Notes: generated by a model from the letters alone, not told the origin. Numbered from the stretch's first letter, positions 45,546 through 57,372 are shown. The stretch: 64,000 bases of DNA from Micromonospora antibiotica (GCF_017599305.1 NZ_JAGFWR010000001.1:1-64000); one strand, 5' to 3'. Translations and numbers: made by a program.

Positions 45546-46541
45546 ATGATCCTCATCCTGACCGCCCCCGACGACGTGCACGCCGACGCGGCCGAGGTGG
45601 AGCTGGGCCGGCGCGGCGTCCACTGGGCCCGCTTCGACCCGGCCGACGTGCCGTCCCGCGCATCGCTGTCGGTGACCATCCGGGACGGTCGGCTGACCCG
45701 CACCCTGGTCCGGCACGCCGACCCGCTCGGGACCGGTGACCGGGTCCTCGACCTCGACGCGGTGACCGCCGTCTGGTTCCGCCGCCCCGGCATCCCGGTC
45801 GCCCCGGCCCACCTGGGCGAACCACACGCCGGTTTCGTGGTCGAGGAGAGCCGGCAGTTCGTCGGCGACGTCTGGGAGACCCTCGACGTGCCGGCGCTGC
45901 CCGCCGCCCGGCCGGTGGTGCTGCGGGCCCAGCAGAAGGTCCGCCAGCTCCAGCTCGCCCTGCGCCTCGGTTTCGACGTGCCGGCCACCGCCGTCGGCAA
46001 CGACCCCGGGGCCGTGCTCGACCTGTTCGACCACACCGCCGGTCGGATGATCACCAAGCAGGTCGGGCTGACCAGCCTCCGCGACGAACTGATGCGCTTC
46101 ACCGAACCGGTCACCCACCGCGATGTCGGCCACGTCGACGGGGTACGCCACTGCCCCCTCATCGCGCAGGAACGGGTGCCCAAGCGGGTCGAGCTGCGGG
46201 TCACCGTCGTCGGCGACCGGGTGTTCACCGCCGCCATCGACTCCCAGCGGTCCAACCACGCCCGACACGACTGGCGTCGCCAGGACGACCGGAACACCCC
46301 GCTGAGCCGCTACGACCTGCCCACCGACGTCGCCGCCCGGTGCGTGGCGCTGACCCGCGCGCTCGGCCTGCGCTACAGCGCCCTCGACCTGATCGTCACC
46401 CCTGACGACCGGTACGTCTACCTCGAGATCAACCCCAGCGGCCAGTACCTGTGGGTGGAGGAGGAGACCGGGCTGCCCATCACCGCCGCCGTGGTCGACC
46501 TGCTCACCACGCCCACCCCCACCCCCGGAGCCACCACATGA
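45546..46541 (+). CDS. ATP-grasp ligase, graspetide maturase (MvdD-like)
   Basis: A 331-residue ATP-grasp enzyme: N-terminal preATP-grasp region (ILILTAPDDVHADAAEVELGRRGVHWARFDPADVP), central domain with ITKQVGL and the Mg-binding C-terminal DLIVTPDDRYVYLEINPSGQYLWVE. It resembles the MvdD/MvdC and SAV_5884-type ligases that form macrocyclic ester or amide links between core Ser/Thr/Lys and Asp/Glu side chains of RiPP precursors. It lies directly after the precursor gene and overlaps the next gene by 4 bp (ATGA, 46538-46541). Confidence 0.85.
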   Translation: MILILTAPDDVHADAAEVELGRRGVHWARFDPADVPSRASLSVTIRDGRLTRTLVRHADPLGTGDRVLDLDAVTAVWFRRPGIPVAPAHLGEPHAGFVVEESRQFVGDVWETLDVPALPAARPVVLRAQQKVRQLQLALRLGFDVPATAVGNDPGAVLDLFDHTAGRMITKQVGLTSLRDELMRFTEPVTHRDVGHVDGVRHCPLIAQERVPKRVELRVTVVGDRVFTAAIDSQRSNHARHDWRRQDDRNTPLSRYDLPTDVAARCVALTRALGLRYSALDLIVTPDDRYVYLEINPSGQYLWVEEETGLPITAAVVDLLTTPTPTPGATT

Positions 46542-47530
46542 CCACCCTGGACCCGGCCCTGCTCGACGCGGCCCTCACCCTGGTGCGGGAGCTGACCGTC
46601 GACCGGGCCGGACTGCCCGAGGCCCGCCGACGCCTCACCCCGCTGCGGGAGCGCTGGCCCGGGGCCGATCCGGCGATCGTGCGGGACGAGGAGGTCGCCG
46701 ACGGCTCCGTCTCCTTCGACGTGCTGCTGCGTGAACCCGCCGGCACGGTCTCCGTGGCGTACAGCCCGACGCCGGCCCTGCCGTGGCCGCTGCGTGGGGC
46801 GGTCCGGCACTCCGACCACCACCTCGCCCGGGTCGGCACCCGGACGCTGCGGGTGGGCGAGGCGCTCACCGCCCTCGACTTCCTCTGGTACGACCACGAC
46901 GTGCTCGCCCGGCTGGTCGACACCGGTCTGGTCGCCGAGGAGCTGGAGCAGCACCCGGTCGAGGTCGACGACGGTGAACTCCAGGCGGCGGCCGACGCGT
47001 ACCGCCGGGCCAAGGGGCTGCTCGATGCCGAGTCGACCGCCCGGTGGCTGGCCGAGCGGGGGCTCTCCGCCGAGGACTTCGCCGACCTGGTCGCGCATAC
47101 CGTGGCGGTCGCCCGGCTGCGGGCCCGGGTGGTGGGTGACCGGCTGCCGGAGTGGTTCGCCGCGCACCGGTCCACGTTCGACCGGCTCCTGATCGCCTGG
47201 ACCGCCGAGGGGACGCCCCCCACCGACCGCGCGACGGCGCTCGCGACGGTGGCCGCCGCCGTCCGCGCTGGCCGGGCCGCCGGCGTCCTGCGGCCGGTGG
47301 CGGTCGCGGCCCCGGCGGAGCTGCGCGACGCAACCGGGCCGGTGCCGACCACGATCGCGGGGATCGCGGTGACGGCGGTGGTGGTCGACCGCGAGCCGGC
47401 CGTCCTCGACGACGGCACCCGGGCGCTGGTCGAGCGGGCCATGTTCGACGAGTGGCTGGCGCGGCGCCGGGCCGACACCGACGTCGAGTGGTTCTGGTTG
47501 CCCCGGGACCGGACGACCCGGGTCCGGTGA
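46538..47530 (+). CDS. PpiC-related putative peptide maturation protein
   Basis: A 330-residue soluble protein resembling the putative PpiC/SurA-related peptide maturation proteins that accompany ATP-grasp RiPP ligases in actinomycetes. The middle (about 150-225, VDDGELQAAADAYRRAKGLLDAESTARWLAERGLSAEDFADLV) is SurA-like helical. No catalytic motif is clear; it may hold or isomerise the precursor. Coupled by 4-bp overlaps to the ligase upstream and the exporter downstream. Confidence 0.72.
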   Translation: MTTLDPALLDAALTLVRELTVDRAGLPEARRRLTPLRERWPGADPAIVRDEEVADGSVSFDVLLREPAGTVSVAYSPTPALPWPLRGAVRHSDHHLARVGTRTLRVGEALTALDFLWYDHDVLARLVDTGLVAEELEQHPVEVDDGELQAAADAYRRAKGLLDAESTARWLAERGLSAEDFADLVAHTVAVARLRARVVGDRLPEWFAAHRSTFDRLLIAWTAEGTPPTDRATALATVAAAVRAGRAAGVLRPVAVAAPAELRDATGPVPTTIAGIAVTAVVVDREPAVLDDGTRALVERAMFDEWLARRRADTDVEWFWLPRDRTTRVR

Positions 47531-49680
47531 CCGGGCGGCGTCGGGTGCCGGTGGTGCTCCAGGTCGCCGCCACCGACTGTGGGCCCAGTGCGCTCGCCAT
47601 GCTGCTCGCCGCCTGCGGTCGGGCGGTCCCGGCGTCGTACCTGCGGGCCCGGCTCGACGTCGGCCGGGACGGCCTGAGCCTGCGTGACCTGCGCGACGCG
47701 GCGCAGGAGCACGGGCTGCGCTGCCGGGCGATCGCCCTGCCCGCACTGCGCCGGGACGCCACCCGGCTGCGGGAACTGGCGATGCCCCTGCTGGCGCACT
47801 GGAACGGCGACCACTACCTGGTGGTGGAGCGGGTGGGCCGGCGCGGCATCGACGTCGTCGACCCGGCCGTGGGTCGGCGGCGGCTGTCACCCGCCCAGTT
47901 CTGCGCCGGGACCACCGGAGTGGTGCTGCTGGCCGCACCCGACGGGCCCGCCCCGCCGGTCCCACCGGCCCCGTCACCGGTACGCGACCTGCTGGTGCCG
48001 GTGCTGCGTCGGCACACCGGCCTGCTCGCGCTGCTGGCGGCGACCTCGGTGCTGCTCACCGCGACCGGCCTGGCCGTACCGTGGGCGACCGCCGCGCTCA
48101 TCGACGCCGTCGTGCCCCCGGCGGCGTCCTGGCTCGTCGCCGTCGCCGCGCTGGCCGTGCTCACCGGGGCGTTGTCCCTGGCCCGGGGGCTGACCGTGAC
48201 CGCCCTGCAACGGCGTATCGGCAGCCGGCTCGGCACCGAGACGGTGCACCGGCTGTTCGCGGTGGTCTACCGGTACTTCCACCGCCGGTCCGCCGGTGAC
48301 CTGGTCGACCGGGTCCGGGCGGTGGCCGGTGTCCGGGACCTGTTGGCGTCGGCGCTGGTGGCGACCGTGCTCGACGGGTTGCTGGTGGTCGGCTACCTGA
48401 CCGTGGTGACGGTGCTGGCGCCGGTGCTGGGGCTGGTGGCCGCCGCCGTGATCGCCGTCCAGGCGGGTACCGCGTTGTGGGTGGGCCGCCGCTCCGGCGC
48501 CCTGCAACGGGAGGAGCTGCTCGCCTCCGGGGAGGAGGCGGCCCGGCTGGCCGACGCGGTGCAGGGCATGGCGGCGATCCGGGTCGCCGGGGCCCAGCAG
48601 CGGGTACGGCAGCGCTGGCAGGAGTCGTTCGACCGGGGCGTGTGGGCGGCGCACCGGCTGGCCCGGTTGTCGGCGGTCGCGGACGCGCTGCTCGCCGCTT
48701 GGTCGATGGCGAGCCCGGTGCTCATGCTCCTGGTGGCGGTCGGGCAGGCCGATTCGCCGGGTCGGGCGGCCGGGCTGTCCGCGCTCGCGGTCGCCGCGAT
48801 CACCCCGGCGGTCGCGCTGACCCAGCGGTTGCCGTCGTTCACCCTGCTCGCGCCCACCATGGACCGACTGGCCGACATCGCGGACGCACCGCTGGAGCAA
48901 CCCGTCCCCGGCGTACCCGCACCCAGGCTGACCGGCCTGGTCACCCTCGACGGGGTGAGTTTCCGGTACGACCGGCGGTCGCCCTGGGCGTTGCGCGACG
49001 TCACCGCCGTGATCCCGCCCGGCAGCAAGGTGGCGGTGGTGGGCGGTTCGGGCAGCGGCAAGAGCACCCTGGTCGGCCTGCTGACCGGCCTGTACGCCCC
49101 GACCGGGGGGTGCATCCGCGTCGACGGCCACGACCTGGCCACGCTGGACCTGTCCTCGGTGCGCCGGCAGATCGGGGTGGTTCTGCAGGGGACCTACCTC
49201 GGCGCGGGCACCCTGCGGGAGGCACTGACGCTGTCCCGCCCGGACGCCTCCGACGCCGCCGTCGCCCGGGCGCTGCGGCTCGCCGCGCTGCACGAGGACG
49301 TGGCGGCCCTGCCGATGGGGTTGCACACCCACCTCGGCGACGGTGGCGCCGGCCTGTCCGGCGGGCAACGTCAGCGGGTCGCGCTGGCCCGCGCGCTGCT
49401 GGCCGACCCGGCCCTGCTCATCCTGGACGAGGCGACCAGCGCGCTGGACGCGGTGACCGAGGCGGCCGTCGAGGCGAGCCTGCGCACGCTGCCGATGACC
49501 CGACTGGTCATCGCACACCGGTTGTCGACGGTCGCGGACGCCGACCTGGTGCTGGTGCTCGACCGGGGGCGGTTGGTGGAGAGTGGGCCGCCCCGGGTGC
49601 TGCTGACCGCCGGTGGGCCGTTCGCCCGGCTGGCCGGGGTACCCGGTGCCGTCGGGTCGTGGCCCGATCCGGTCCGTTGA
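47527..49680 (+). CDS. Peptidase-containing ABC transporter (C39-ABC, bacteriocin-type)
   Basis: A 717-residue protein. The N-terminal C39 peptidase domain (about 1-135) has Cys18 (TDCGPSAL), His96 (DHYLVV) and Asp112 (VVDPAVG), which cleave after double-Gly leaders. A six-helix transmembrane domain (about 160-440) follows, then the ATPase with Walker A GGSGSGKST (about 506), signature LSGGQRQR (about 610) and Walker B LLILDEATSAL (about 630). It likely cleaves the precursor after its GG and exports the core. The GTG start overlaps the previous TGA by 4 bp. Confidence 0.92.
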   Translation: MTGRRRVPVVLQVAATDCGPSALAMLLAACGRAVPASYLRARLDVGRDGLSLRDLRDAAQEHGLRCRAIALPALRRDATRLRELAMPLLAHWNGDHYLVVERVGRRGIDVVDPAVGRRRLSPAQFCAGTTGVVLLAAPDGPAPPVPPAPSPVRDLLVPVLRRHTGLLALLAATSVLLTATGLAVPWATAALIDAVVPPAASWLVAVAALAVLTGALSLARGLTVTALQRRIGSRLGTETVHRLFAVVYRYFHRRSAGDLVDRVRAVAGVRDLLASALVATVLDGLLVVGYLTVVTVLAPVLGLVAAAVIAVQAGTALWVGRRSGALQREELLASGEEAARLADAVQGMAAIRVAGAQQRVRQRWQESFDRGVWAAHRLARLSAVADALLAAWSMASPVLMLLVAVGQADSPGRAAGLSALAVAAITPAVALTQRLPSFTLLAPTMDRLADIADAPLEQPVPGVPAPRLTGLVTLDGVSFRYDRRSPWALRDVTAVIPPGSKVAVVGGSGSGKSTLVGLLTGLYAPTGGCIRVDGHDLATLDLSSVRRQIGVVLQGTYLGAGTLREALTLSRPDASDAAVARALRLAALHEDVAALPMGLHTHLGDGGAGLSGGQRQRVALARALLADPALLILDEATSALDAVTEAAVEASLRTLPMTRLVIAHRLSTVADADLVLVLDRGRLVESGPPRVLLTAGGPFARLAGVPGAVGSWPDPVR

Positions 49681-49685
49681 GCCGG

Positions 49686-50381
49686 TCACGGCGCGTGCGG
49701 GACGGCGGCGAACTCGACGAGGTCGAGGCGGCCGTGGGTGGACGCATAGCGGGTGAGTGAGGTGTTGGCGACCGGGGTGGTGGCGAGGACCGCGTCGAGG
49801 TCGGCGAACGACAACCCCTCCAGGACGTGCCGGGCGGCGACGACCACGGCGTCGTGGGCCACCACCCACACCCGGCGGCCGGCGTGCCGGCGGTGCAGGT
49901 CGGCCAGGGCGGCGCGGACGCGGGCGGCGACGTCGTCGAACGTCTCGCCGCCGGGTGGCCGGTAGGCGTGGAGGCCGTCGGCGGCGAGCCGGGCCGCCTC
50001 GGCGGGGAACCGTTCGGCGATCATCAGCGGGGTCAGCAGTTCCAGGTCGCCCATGAGCCGGTCGACCAGCCGCCCGTCGAGGTCGACCGGGGCCGGGGTG
50101 ACGCCGAGGGCTGCGGCGGTGTCCGCCACCCGTGCCCAGGTCTGCCGGGCCCGCCGGTACGGGGAGCAGACGACGTGGTCGGGGTGCCGGTCGGCGGGTT
50201 GCGCCGCGAGCCAGCGGCCGAGCCGGGTGGCCTGTCGCCGGCCCAGTGGTGACAGCGGGACGTCGGCGTCGCGTCCGGTGAGCCCGTGGGTGGCGACGCC
50301 CCGCGCGTGGGCCTCGGCGAACGCGACGTTGGCGACGCTCTGCCCGTGCCGGACGATGGTCAACTCCGCGACGGTGTCCAC
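49686..50381 (-). CDS. Histidine phosphatase family protein
   Basis: A 231-residue protein of the phosphoglycerate-mutase-like superfamily. The N-terminal catalytic LTIVRHGQSVANV contains the phospho-His; VAHDAVV supplies the second His. The rest fits bacterial histidine phosphatases with varied phospho-substrates. The GTG at 50381 (VDTVAELTIVRHG) is preferred; the open frame extends 54 codons further upstream without similarity. It is convergent with the exporter gene (5-bp gap), so it is not part of the RiPP operon. Confidence 0.85.
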   Translation of the reverse strand: MDTVAELTIVRHGQSVANVAFAEAHARGVATHGLTGRDADVPLSPLGRRQATRLGRWLAAQPADRHPDHVVCSPYRRARQTWARVADTAAALGVTPAPVDLDGRLVDRLMGDLELLTPLMIAERFPAEAARLAADGLHAYRPPGGETFDDVAARVRAALADLHRRHAGRRVWVVAHDAVVVAARHVLEGLSFADLDAVLATTPVANTSLTRYASTHGRLDLVEFAAVPHAP

Positions 50382-50493
50382 GGTTCCACTGTCCGGCAGC
50401 AGCCGGTGCGGGGCGACGCCGGGCGGCGGGACGCTGCCGGGAACGACGGCGGTATCCGGCAGCTCGCCGGCCTCGACGCCCCCGACCGAACAC

Positions 50494-50514
50494 GTTTCCG
50501 AAAGTTTCCGAAAG
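50494..50514. promoter_or_regulatory. GTTTCCGAAA direct repeats upstream of CE4 deacetylase
   Basis: GTTTCCGAAA occurs twice in tandem (50494-50503, 50504-50513). The centre reads CGAAAGTTTCCG, close to the GAAAnTTTC palindrome found upstream of polysaccharide-degradation genes in streptomycetes. It lies 110 bp before the CE4 gene. Confidence 0.5.
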
Positions 50515-50624
50515 TCGTTGACGCGTTCGAAACGCCGCTGCAATACTCCGATTCACAGTGACATCCACGCATCTCGATAGAACCCAGCACCCCCAGGCAG
50601 CACCGCCCCCAGGAGGACCTGCGC

Positions 50625-53371
<2,747 letters not shown>

Positions 53372-53407
53372 CGGTCGACCGGCGACCGCTCCCGCAGCAC
53401 GCGGACC

Positions 53408-53444
53408 GGGCCGGCGTCTCCCGCATCCGGGGAGACGCCGGCCC
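53408..53444 (+). terminator. Terminator after the CBM13 hydrolase
   Basis: Perfect 15-bp stem GGGCCGGCGTCTCCC / GGGAGACGCCGGCCC with a 7-nt loop. Confidence 0.7.
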
Positions 53445-53551
53445 GGCCCGGTGGCGTACGCGGCGGAGGTGACTTCCGCCCGGTGCCGACCGTTCGCACC
53501 GCTAATCGACGTTGGCGGGACAAGCCGTGTCCGGTTTGCGAGGCTTATCGG

Positions 53552-55990
53552 GTGCGGAGGGATGATCCCGCGCCACACCCGACAGCCGGGGGTCGGCGTC
53601 TGGTGGCCCGTGACCCCGGGGCCATCGGCGATGTGAGCTGGGTCGAGCTCTTCGTCGATCTACTCTTCGTGTTCGCGTTCCTGGCCGTCACCACGCTGAT
53701 GGCCGAGCATTTCAGCCCCCTCGGGTTGGTCCAGGGCGTGCTCGTGATCCTCCTACTCTGGCACTGCTGGACCCCGTGTGTCTGGCTGGGCAACGTGGTG
53801 CACCTCGACCGGGGGATCATGCCCCCGGTCATGCTCGGCATCGCCGCCGCCCTGCTGGCGATCGGGGTCGCGATACCCGAGGCGTTCACCGACCGGGCGG
53901 GCGGGCTGCCCGGCCCAATGGTGCTGATCTGCGGATATCTGCTGATCAGGGCGACCGCCATGGTCGTCCTCACGTTCGTCAGCCACCGGGGCGAGGGCGG
54001 CCGGCCGTCGGTGGTAGCCGCCTGGTTGATCTTCATCGCCGGTGGGCTGGTGCTGCTCGCCTCCTATCTGGTGCCGCCGCTGCTGCCGGCGGTCGTCGAC
54101 GCCGCCCTGGTGCAGGCTGTGCTGTTCGCGAGCGCCCTCATGATCGACTCGCTGATCCTCGTGGTGGCCAGCAAGGGCGGCTGGCGGGTCGTCTCGCCCT
54201 GGCACCTGGCCGAACGGCACGCCCTGATCGTGCTCATCGCGCTCGGCGAGACGATCATCTCGATCGGCGCCAGCGAGGGGCTCGGCGTGGACCGCCCGGT
54301 GACCTCCCAGTTGGCCGTCGGGGCGGTGCTGGGCATCACCGTGGTCTTCGCGCTGTGGTGGAGCTACTTCGACCTGGCCAAGGTGATCATCGAACGGGCC
54401 CTGCGGGCCAGCTCCGGGCGGGACCGCGCCCGGGTCGGTCGGGACGTCTACAGCGGGCTGCACCTGCCCATGATCGGCGGGTTGATCTTCTTCGCGCTGG
54501 GGCTGAAGTACCTCAACACGCACGCCACCCCGAAGAGCACCCAGCCGTGGCCGTCGGCCGGCGTCGCCATCCTGTACGGCGGTGTGCTGCTCTATCTGGG
54601 CGCGCTCGTCGTGGTGGAGTGGCGGGCGGTCCGGTTGCTGGGTCGGGGTCCGCTGGTGGGGGTGGCGCTGCTGACGGCGCTGCTGACGGTGGTCGGACGG
54701 CTGACCGCGGTGCAGGCGCTGGTGGTGCTCGTCGCCGCCGTCTGCACGATGCTGGTGCTGGACAACACCCTCTTCCGGCGGAAACACCGGCAACTTCACG
54801 AGTCGGTCGAGCAGGAGAGCCTCCACGTCGGGACGGTCGACCCCCGGGAACTCTTCGTCGACCTCGTGTTCGTGTACGCCTTCATCGAGGTCACCGCGGT
54901 GATGAACCGGTTTCCGACCCTGCTCGGCCTGGCCCAGGGCATGATCCTGCTGGCGCTGCTGTGGTGGGCCTGGACGTCGTACACCTGGCTCGCCAACGCC
55001 GTGCGGCACGACAGCACGGTGGTGCGGCTGTGCACAGCGGGCATCATGACGGCGGTGCTGCTGATCGGGCTGGCGATCCCGCAGGCCTTCGTCCCCCTGC
55101 CCGGCAGCCTCCCCGGCCCGCTGCTGGTCGTCGGGTGTTACATCGGCGTCCAGCTCATGCAGGGGTTGATCTTCCGGCAGCTCGTCCGGGAGAACTCCGA
55201 CCTGCGGGGCACCCGGACCCGGTTCGTCGCCACGACCGCCACCATCGCCATCCTGCTGGTGATCGCCGTCGTCGAGGTGGTCGCCCCCGACGCGGTCGCC
55301 CGGCACCCCGCCGTCACGCTGCTCTGGGTGGCCGCGCTGCTCGTGCAGTACGTCGCCGGGTACTGGGCCGGTGGGCGGCTGTGGCGGATCAGGCTGGTCC
55401 GGCACTGGGCCGACCGGCACGCCCTGGTCATCCTGATCGCCGTCGGCGAGGCGGTCCTCTCCGTCGGCATCTCCATCGACAACGTGCCGATCTCCGCCCC
55501 CACGCTGGTCGTCGTCGTCGCGTCGGTGGTGGCCCTCGGCACGATCTGGTGGAGCTACTTCACCGGCATCGACGCGGCCCGGATCACCCTCGGGGCCTAC
55601 GAGGGGGACCGTCGGGTCCGCGCCGCGCGGGACGCGTACACCTATCTGCACCTGCCGATGATGGCCGGGATCGTCCTGGTCGCCTACGGCCTGCACCAGA
55701 CCCTGGCCGCGTCCCAGGAGCGGCACAGCGCCCTGCTGGGTCACTACATGCTGTTCTTCGGGGTGGCGTTGTACCTGCTCGGCAACCAGATGTTCTGGCT
55801 GCGGATCTTCCGGACGGTCAGCCCCCACCGGCTCATCGGCGCGGGGGCGGTCACCGTCCTCGCGCCGGTGACCGTCGCGCTGCCGTCCGTGGTCTCGTTA
55901 CTGCTGCTGACCGTGCTCGGCGTCGTCTTCGCCGTCGTCGAGGCGGTGCAACAGGGTGACCCACGGACCCGGCGGCCCGCCCGGACGTGA
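53552..55990 (+). CDS. Tandem low-temperature-requirement A (LtrA) membrane protein
   Basis: A protein of about 812 residues made of two LtrA-like multispan membrane domains in tandem. Repeat one begins SWVELFVDLLFVFAFLAV and contains ERHALIVLIALGETIISIG and WWSYFDLAK; repeat two begins DPRELFVDLVFVYAFIEV and contains DRHALVILIAVGEAVLSVG and WWSYFTGID. A single LtrA is about 370-400 residues, so this is a fusion or internal duplication. Function of LtrA is unknown beyond cold growth in Listeria. Start uncertain: GTG 53552 has GAGG 8 nt upstream and codon bias rises from there; GTG 53483 or 53603 are alternatives. Confidence 0.85.
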   Translation: MRRDDPAPHPTAGGRRLVARDPGAIGDVSWVELFVDLLFVFAFLAVTTLMAEHFSPLGLVQGVLVILLLWHCWTPCVWLGNVVHLDRGIMPPVMLGIAAALLAIGVAIPEAFTDRAGGLPGPMVLICGYLLIRATAMVVLTFVSHRGEGGRPSVVAAWLIFIAGGLVLLASYLVPPLLPAVVDAALVQAVLFASALMIDSLILVVASKGGWRVVSPWHLAERHALIVLIALGETIISIGASEGLGVDRPVTSQLAVGAVLGITVVFALWWSYFDLAKVIIERALRASSGRDRARVGRDVYSGLHLPMIGGLIFFALGLKYLNTHATPKSTQPWPSAGVAILYGGVLLYLGALVVVEWRAVRLLGRGPLVGVALLTALLTVVGRLTAVQALVVLVAAVCTMLVLDNTLFRRKHRQLHESVEQESLHVGTVDPRELFVDLVFVYAFIEVTAVMNRFPTLLGLAQGMILLALLWWAWTSYTWLANAVRHDSTVVRLCTAGIMTAVLLIGLAIPQAFVPLPGSLPGPLLVVGCYIGVQLMQGLIFRQLVRENSDLRGTRTRFVATTATIAILLVIAVVEVVAPDAVARHPAVTLLWVAALLVQYVAGYWAGGRLWRIRLVRHWADRHALVILIAVGEAVLSVGISIDNVPISAPTLVVVVASVVALGTIWWSYFTGIDAARITLGAYEGDRRVRAARDAYTYLHLPMMAGIVLVAYGLHQTLAASQERHSALLGHYMLFFGVALYLLGNQMFWLRIFRTVSPHRLIGAGAVTVLAPVTVALPSVVSLLLLTVLGVVFAVVEAVQQGDPRTRRPART

Positions 55991-56002
55991 CCCGGGCGGG
56001 CC
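55974..56002. terminator. Bidirectional terminator at the LtrA gene end
   Basis: Stem GGCCCGCCCGG / CCGGGCGGGCC spans the LtrA stop and precedes the convergent gene end. Confidence 0.6.
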
Positions 56003-56006
56003 GGGC

Positions 56007-57233
56007 TCAGCCGGCGGTGCAGGGGCTGCCGTTGAGCCCGAAGCTGGTCGGCGGCGCGTTGCTGGTGCTCCAGCTGCCCTGGATGCCGAAGCTCACCGAG
56101 CCGTTCGGCGCGACGACGCGGTTCCAGTCGACGTTACGGGCCGTCACCGTGGCCCCGCTCTGGCTGGTCGTCGCGTTCCACCCGGAGGTGACCTGCTGGT
56201 CCCCCCGGAAGCTGAAGGTGAGCGTCCAGCCGTCCACCGGCGCGGTCGCGGTGTTCTGGACCGTCACGACGGTGACGAACCCGCCCTGCCACTCGGACTG
56301 GTTCTGGTAGGTCACCCGGCAGGTGGGCGGCGGCGGCATCGGCGTCGTCGGTGGAGTGGGCGTCGTCGGCGCGAAGACCGCGTTGGAGGCGATCGACAGG
56401 TTGCCGGCCGCGTCCCGGGCACGCACGTAGAACTGGTACCGCAGCGGCGTCGACGGCGGGGGCGGCGGCGGGAGCGCGATCGGGTACGTCGTCGTCGACA
56501 CGGTGGCGACCAGGAACGAGCTGTACCAGCCGTCGAAGCGGTAGACGTTGTAGCCGGTCACCCCGACGTCGTCGGTCGAGGGTGACCAGGAGAGCGTGGC
56601 GGTCGAGTCGGTCACGTCGCCGAGGGTCAGGTTCTGCGGCGCGCTCGGCGGGGTGGTGTCCGGTCCGGTGTCGGTGACCGGGGTGACCACGGTGACCGGC
56701 TCCGACGACAGGGAGCGGTGCCCGACGACGTCCCGGGCGGAGATCCGGAACAGGTACTGCCGGCCCGGGGTGATGTAGTTGCTGATCGTGGTGGTGGTGA
56801 CGTCGCCGACGCTTGCCGACATGACGACGTCGTCGAAGGGGCTGTAGTACGTGATGTCGTAGCCGGCGATGGCGCAGCAGCCACGGGTCGCGGCCGTCCA
56901 GGTGAGGGTGACCGACCTCGTCTTGACCTGGCTGGCGGTGACGTTCGTGGGCACGCCCGGCGGGAAGGGCGAGGTGTCCGGTGTGCCCGGCGGGGTGGTG
57001 GGTGCCGCGGTCGGCGGCGGCGTCGTAGCTGCTCCCGCCAGGGGCGCCACGGCGGGTGCGGGCGCGACCCCGGGGAGCCCACCGACGGCCGGTAAGGAGG
57101 GCGTCGTGGTGCCGGCACCGGCGGCCGGTACGGCGATCGCTCCCAGGCCGAACACGGCGATCGACGAGACGACGGCGGCGAGCAGGCCGGGCCGCACGCG
57201 GCGGCGCGGCACGGACGAACGGGCCCCTGGCAT
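56007..57233 (-). CDS. Secreted FN3-FN3-CBM2 protein without a catalytic domain
   Basis: A 408-residue protein with a signal peptide (about 1-40) and a Pro-rich spacer. Two fibronectin type III domains (about 92-185 and 200-290) follow; the first contains an adjacent Cys pair (ATRGCCAIAGYD). A C-terminal CBM2 (about 305-408, CRVTYQNQSEWQGGFVTVVTVQNT) binds cellulose or chitin. No hydrolase or lytic polysaccharide monooxygenase domain is present. It may disrupt or tether polysaccharide. The ATG at 57233 (MPGARSSVPRRR) is preferred over an in-frame start 36 bp upstream. Confidence 0.82.
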   Translation of the reverse strand: MPGARSSVPRRRVRPGLLAAVVSSIAVFGLGAIAVPAAGAGTTTPSLPAVGGLPGVAPAPAVAPLAGAATTPPPTAAPTTPPGTPDTSPFPPGVPTNVTASQVKTRSVTLTWTAATRGCCAIAGYDITYYSPFDDVVMSASVGDVTTTTISNYITPGRQYLFRISARDVVGHRSLSSEPVTVVTPVTDTGPDTTPPSAPQNLTLGDVTDSTATLSWSPSTDDVGVTGYNVYRFDGWYSSFLVATVSTTTYPIALPPPPPPSTPLRYQFYVRARDAAGNLSIASNAVFAPTTPTPPTTPMPPPPTCRVTYQNQSEWQGGFVTVVTVQNTATAPVDGWTLTFSFRGDQQVTSGWNATTSQSGATVTARNVDWNRVVAPNGSVSFGIQGSWSTSNAPPTSFGLNGSPCTAG

Positions 57234-57372
57234 ACGTCCACCGTGCGGCAACACATCGACGCTTGTCAACGGCTTACATCATCCGGTGCGCGGTTCCGGC
57301 CAGCTCCGACCCGGCCGGTACCGACGCCGGGCACGACAGCCACCCACCGCCAAACTCACCATACCTCGAAAC

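Noticed and set aside
45303..49680. Lanthipeptide or lasso-peptide cluster
   Set aside because: No LanB/C/M/KC enzyme, no lasso cyclase, and the core has no Cys. The ATP-grasp ligase fits a graspetide instead.
49686..50543. Histidine phosphatase gene starting far upstream, and membership of the RiPP operon
   Set aside because: The extra N-terminal codons overlap the GAAA/TTTC promoter elements of the next gene and lack similarity. The gene is convergent with the exporter.
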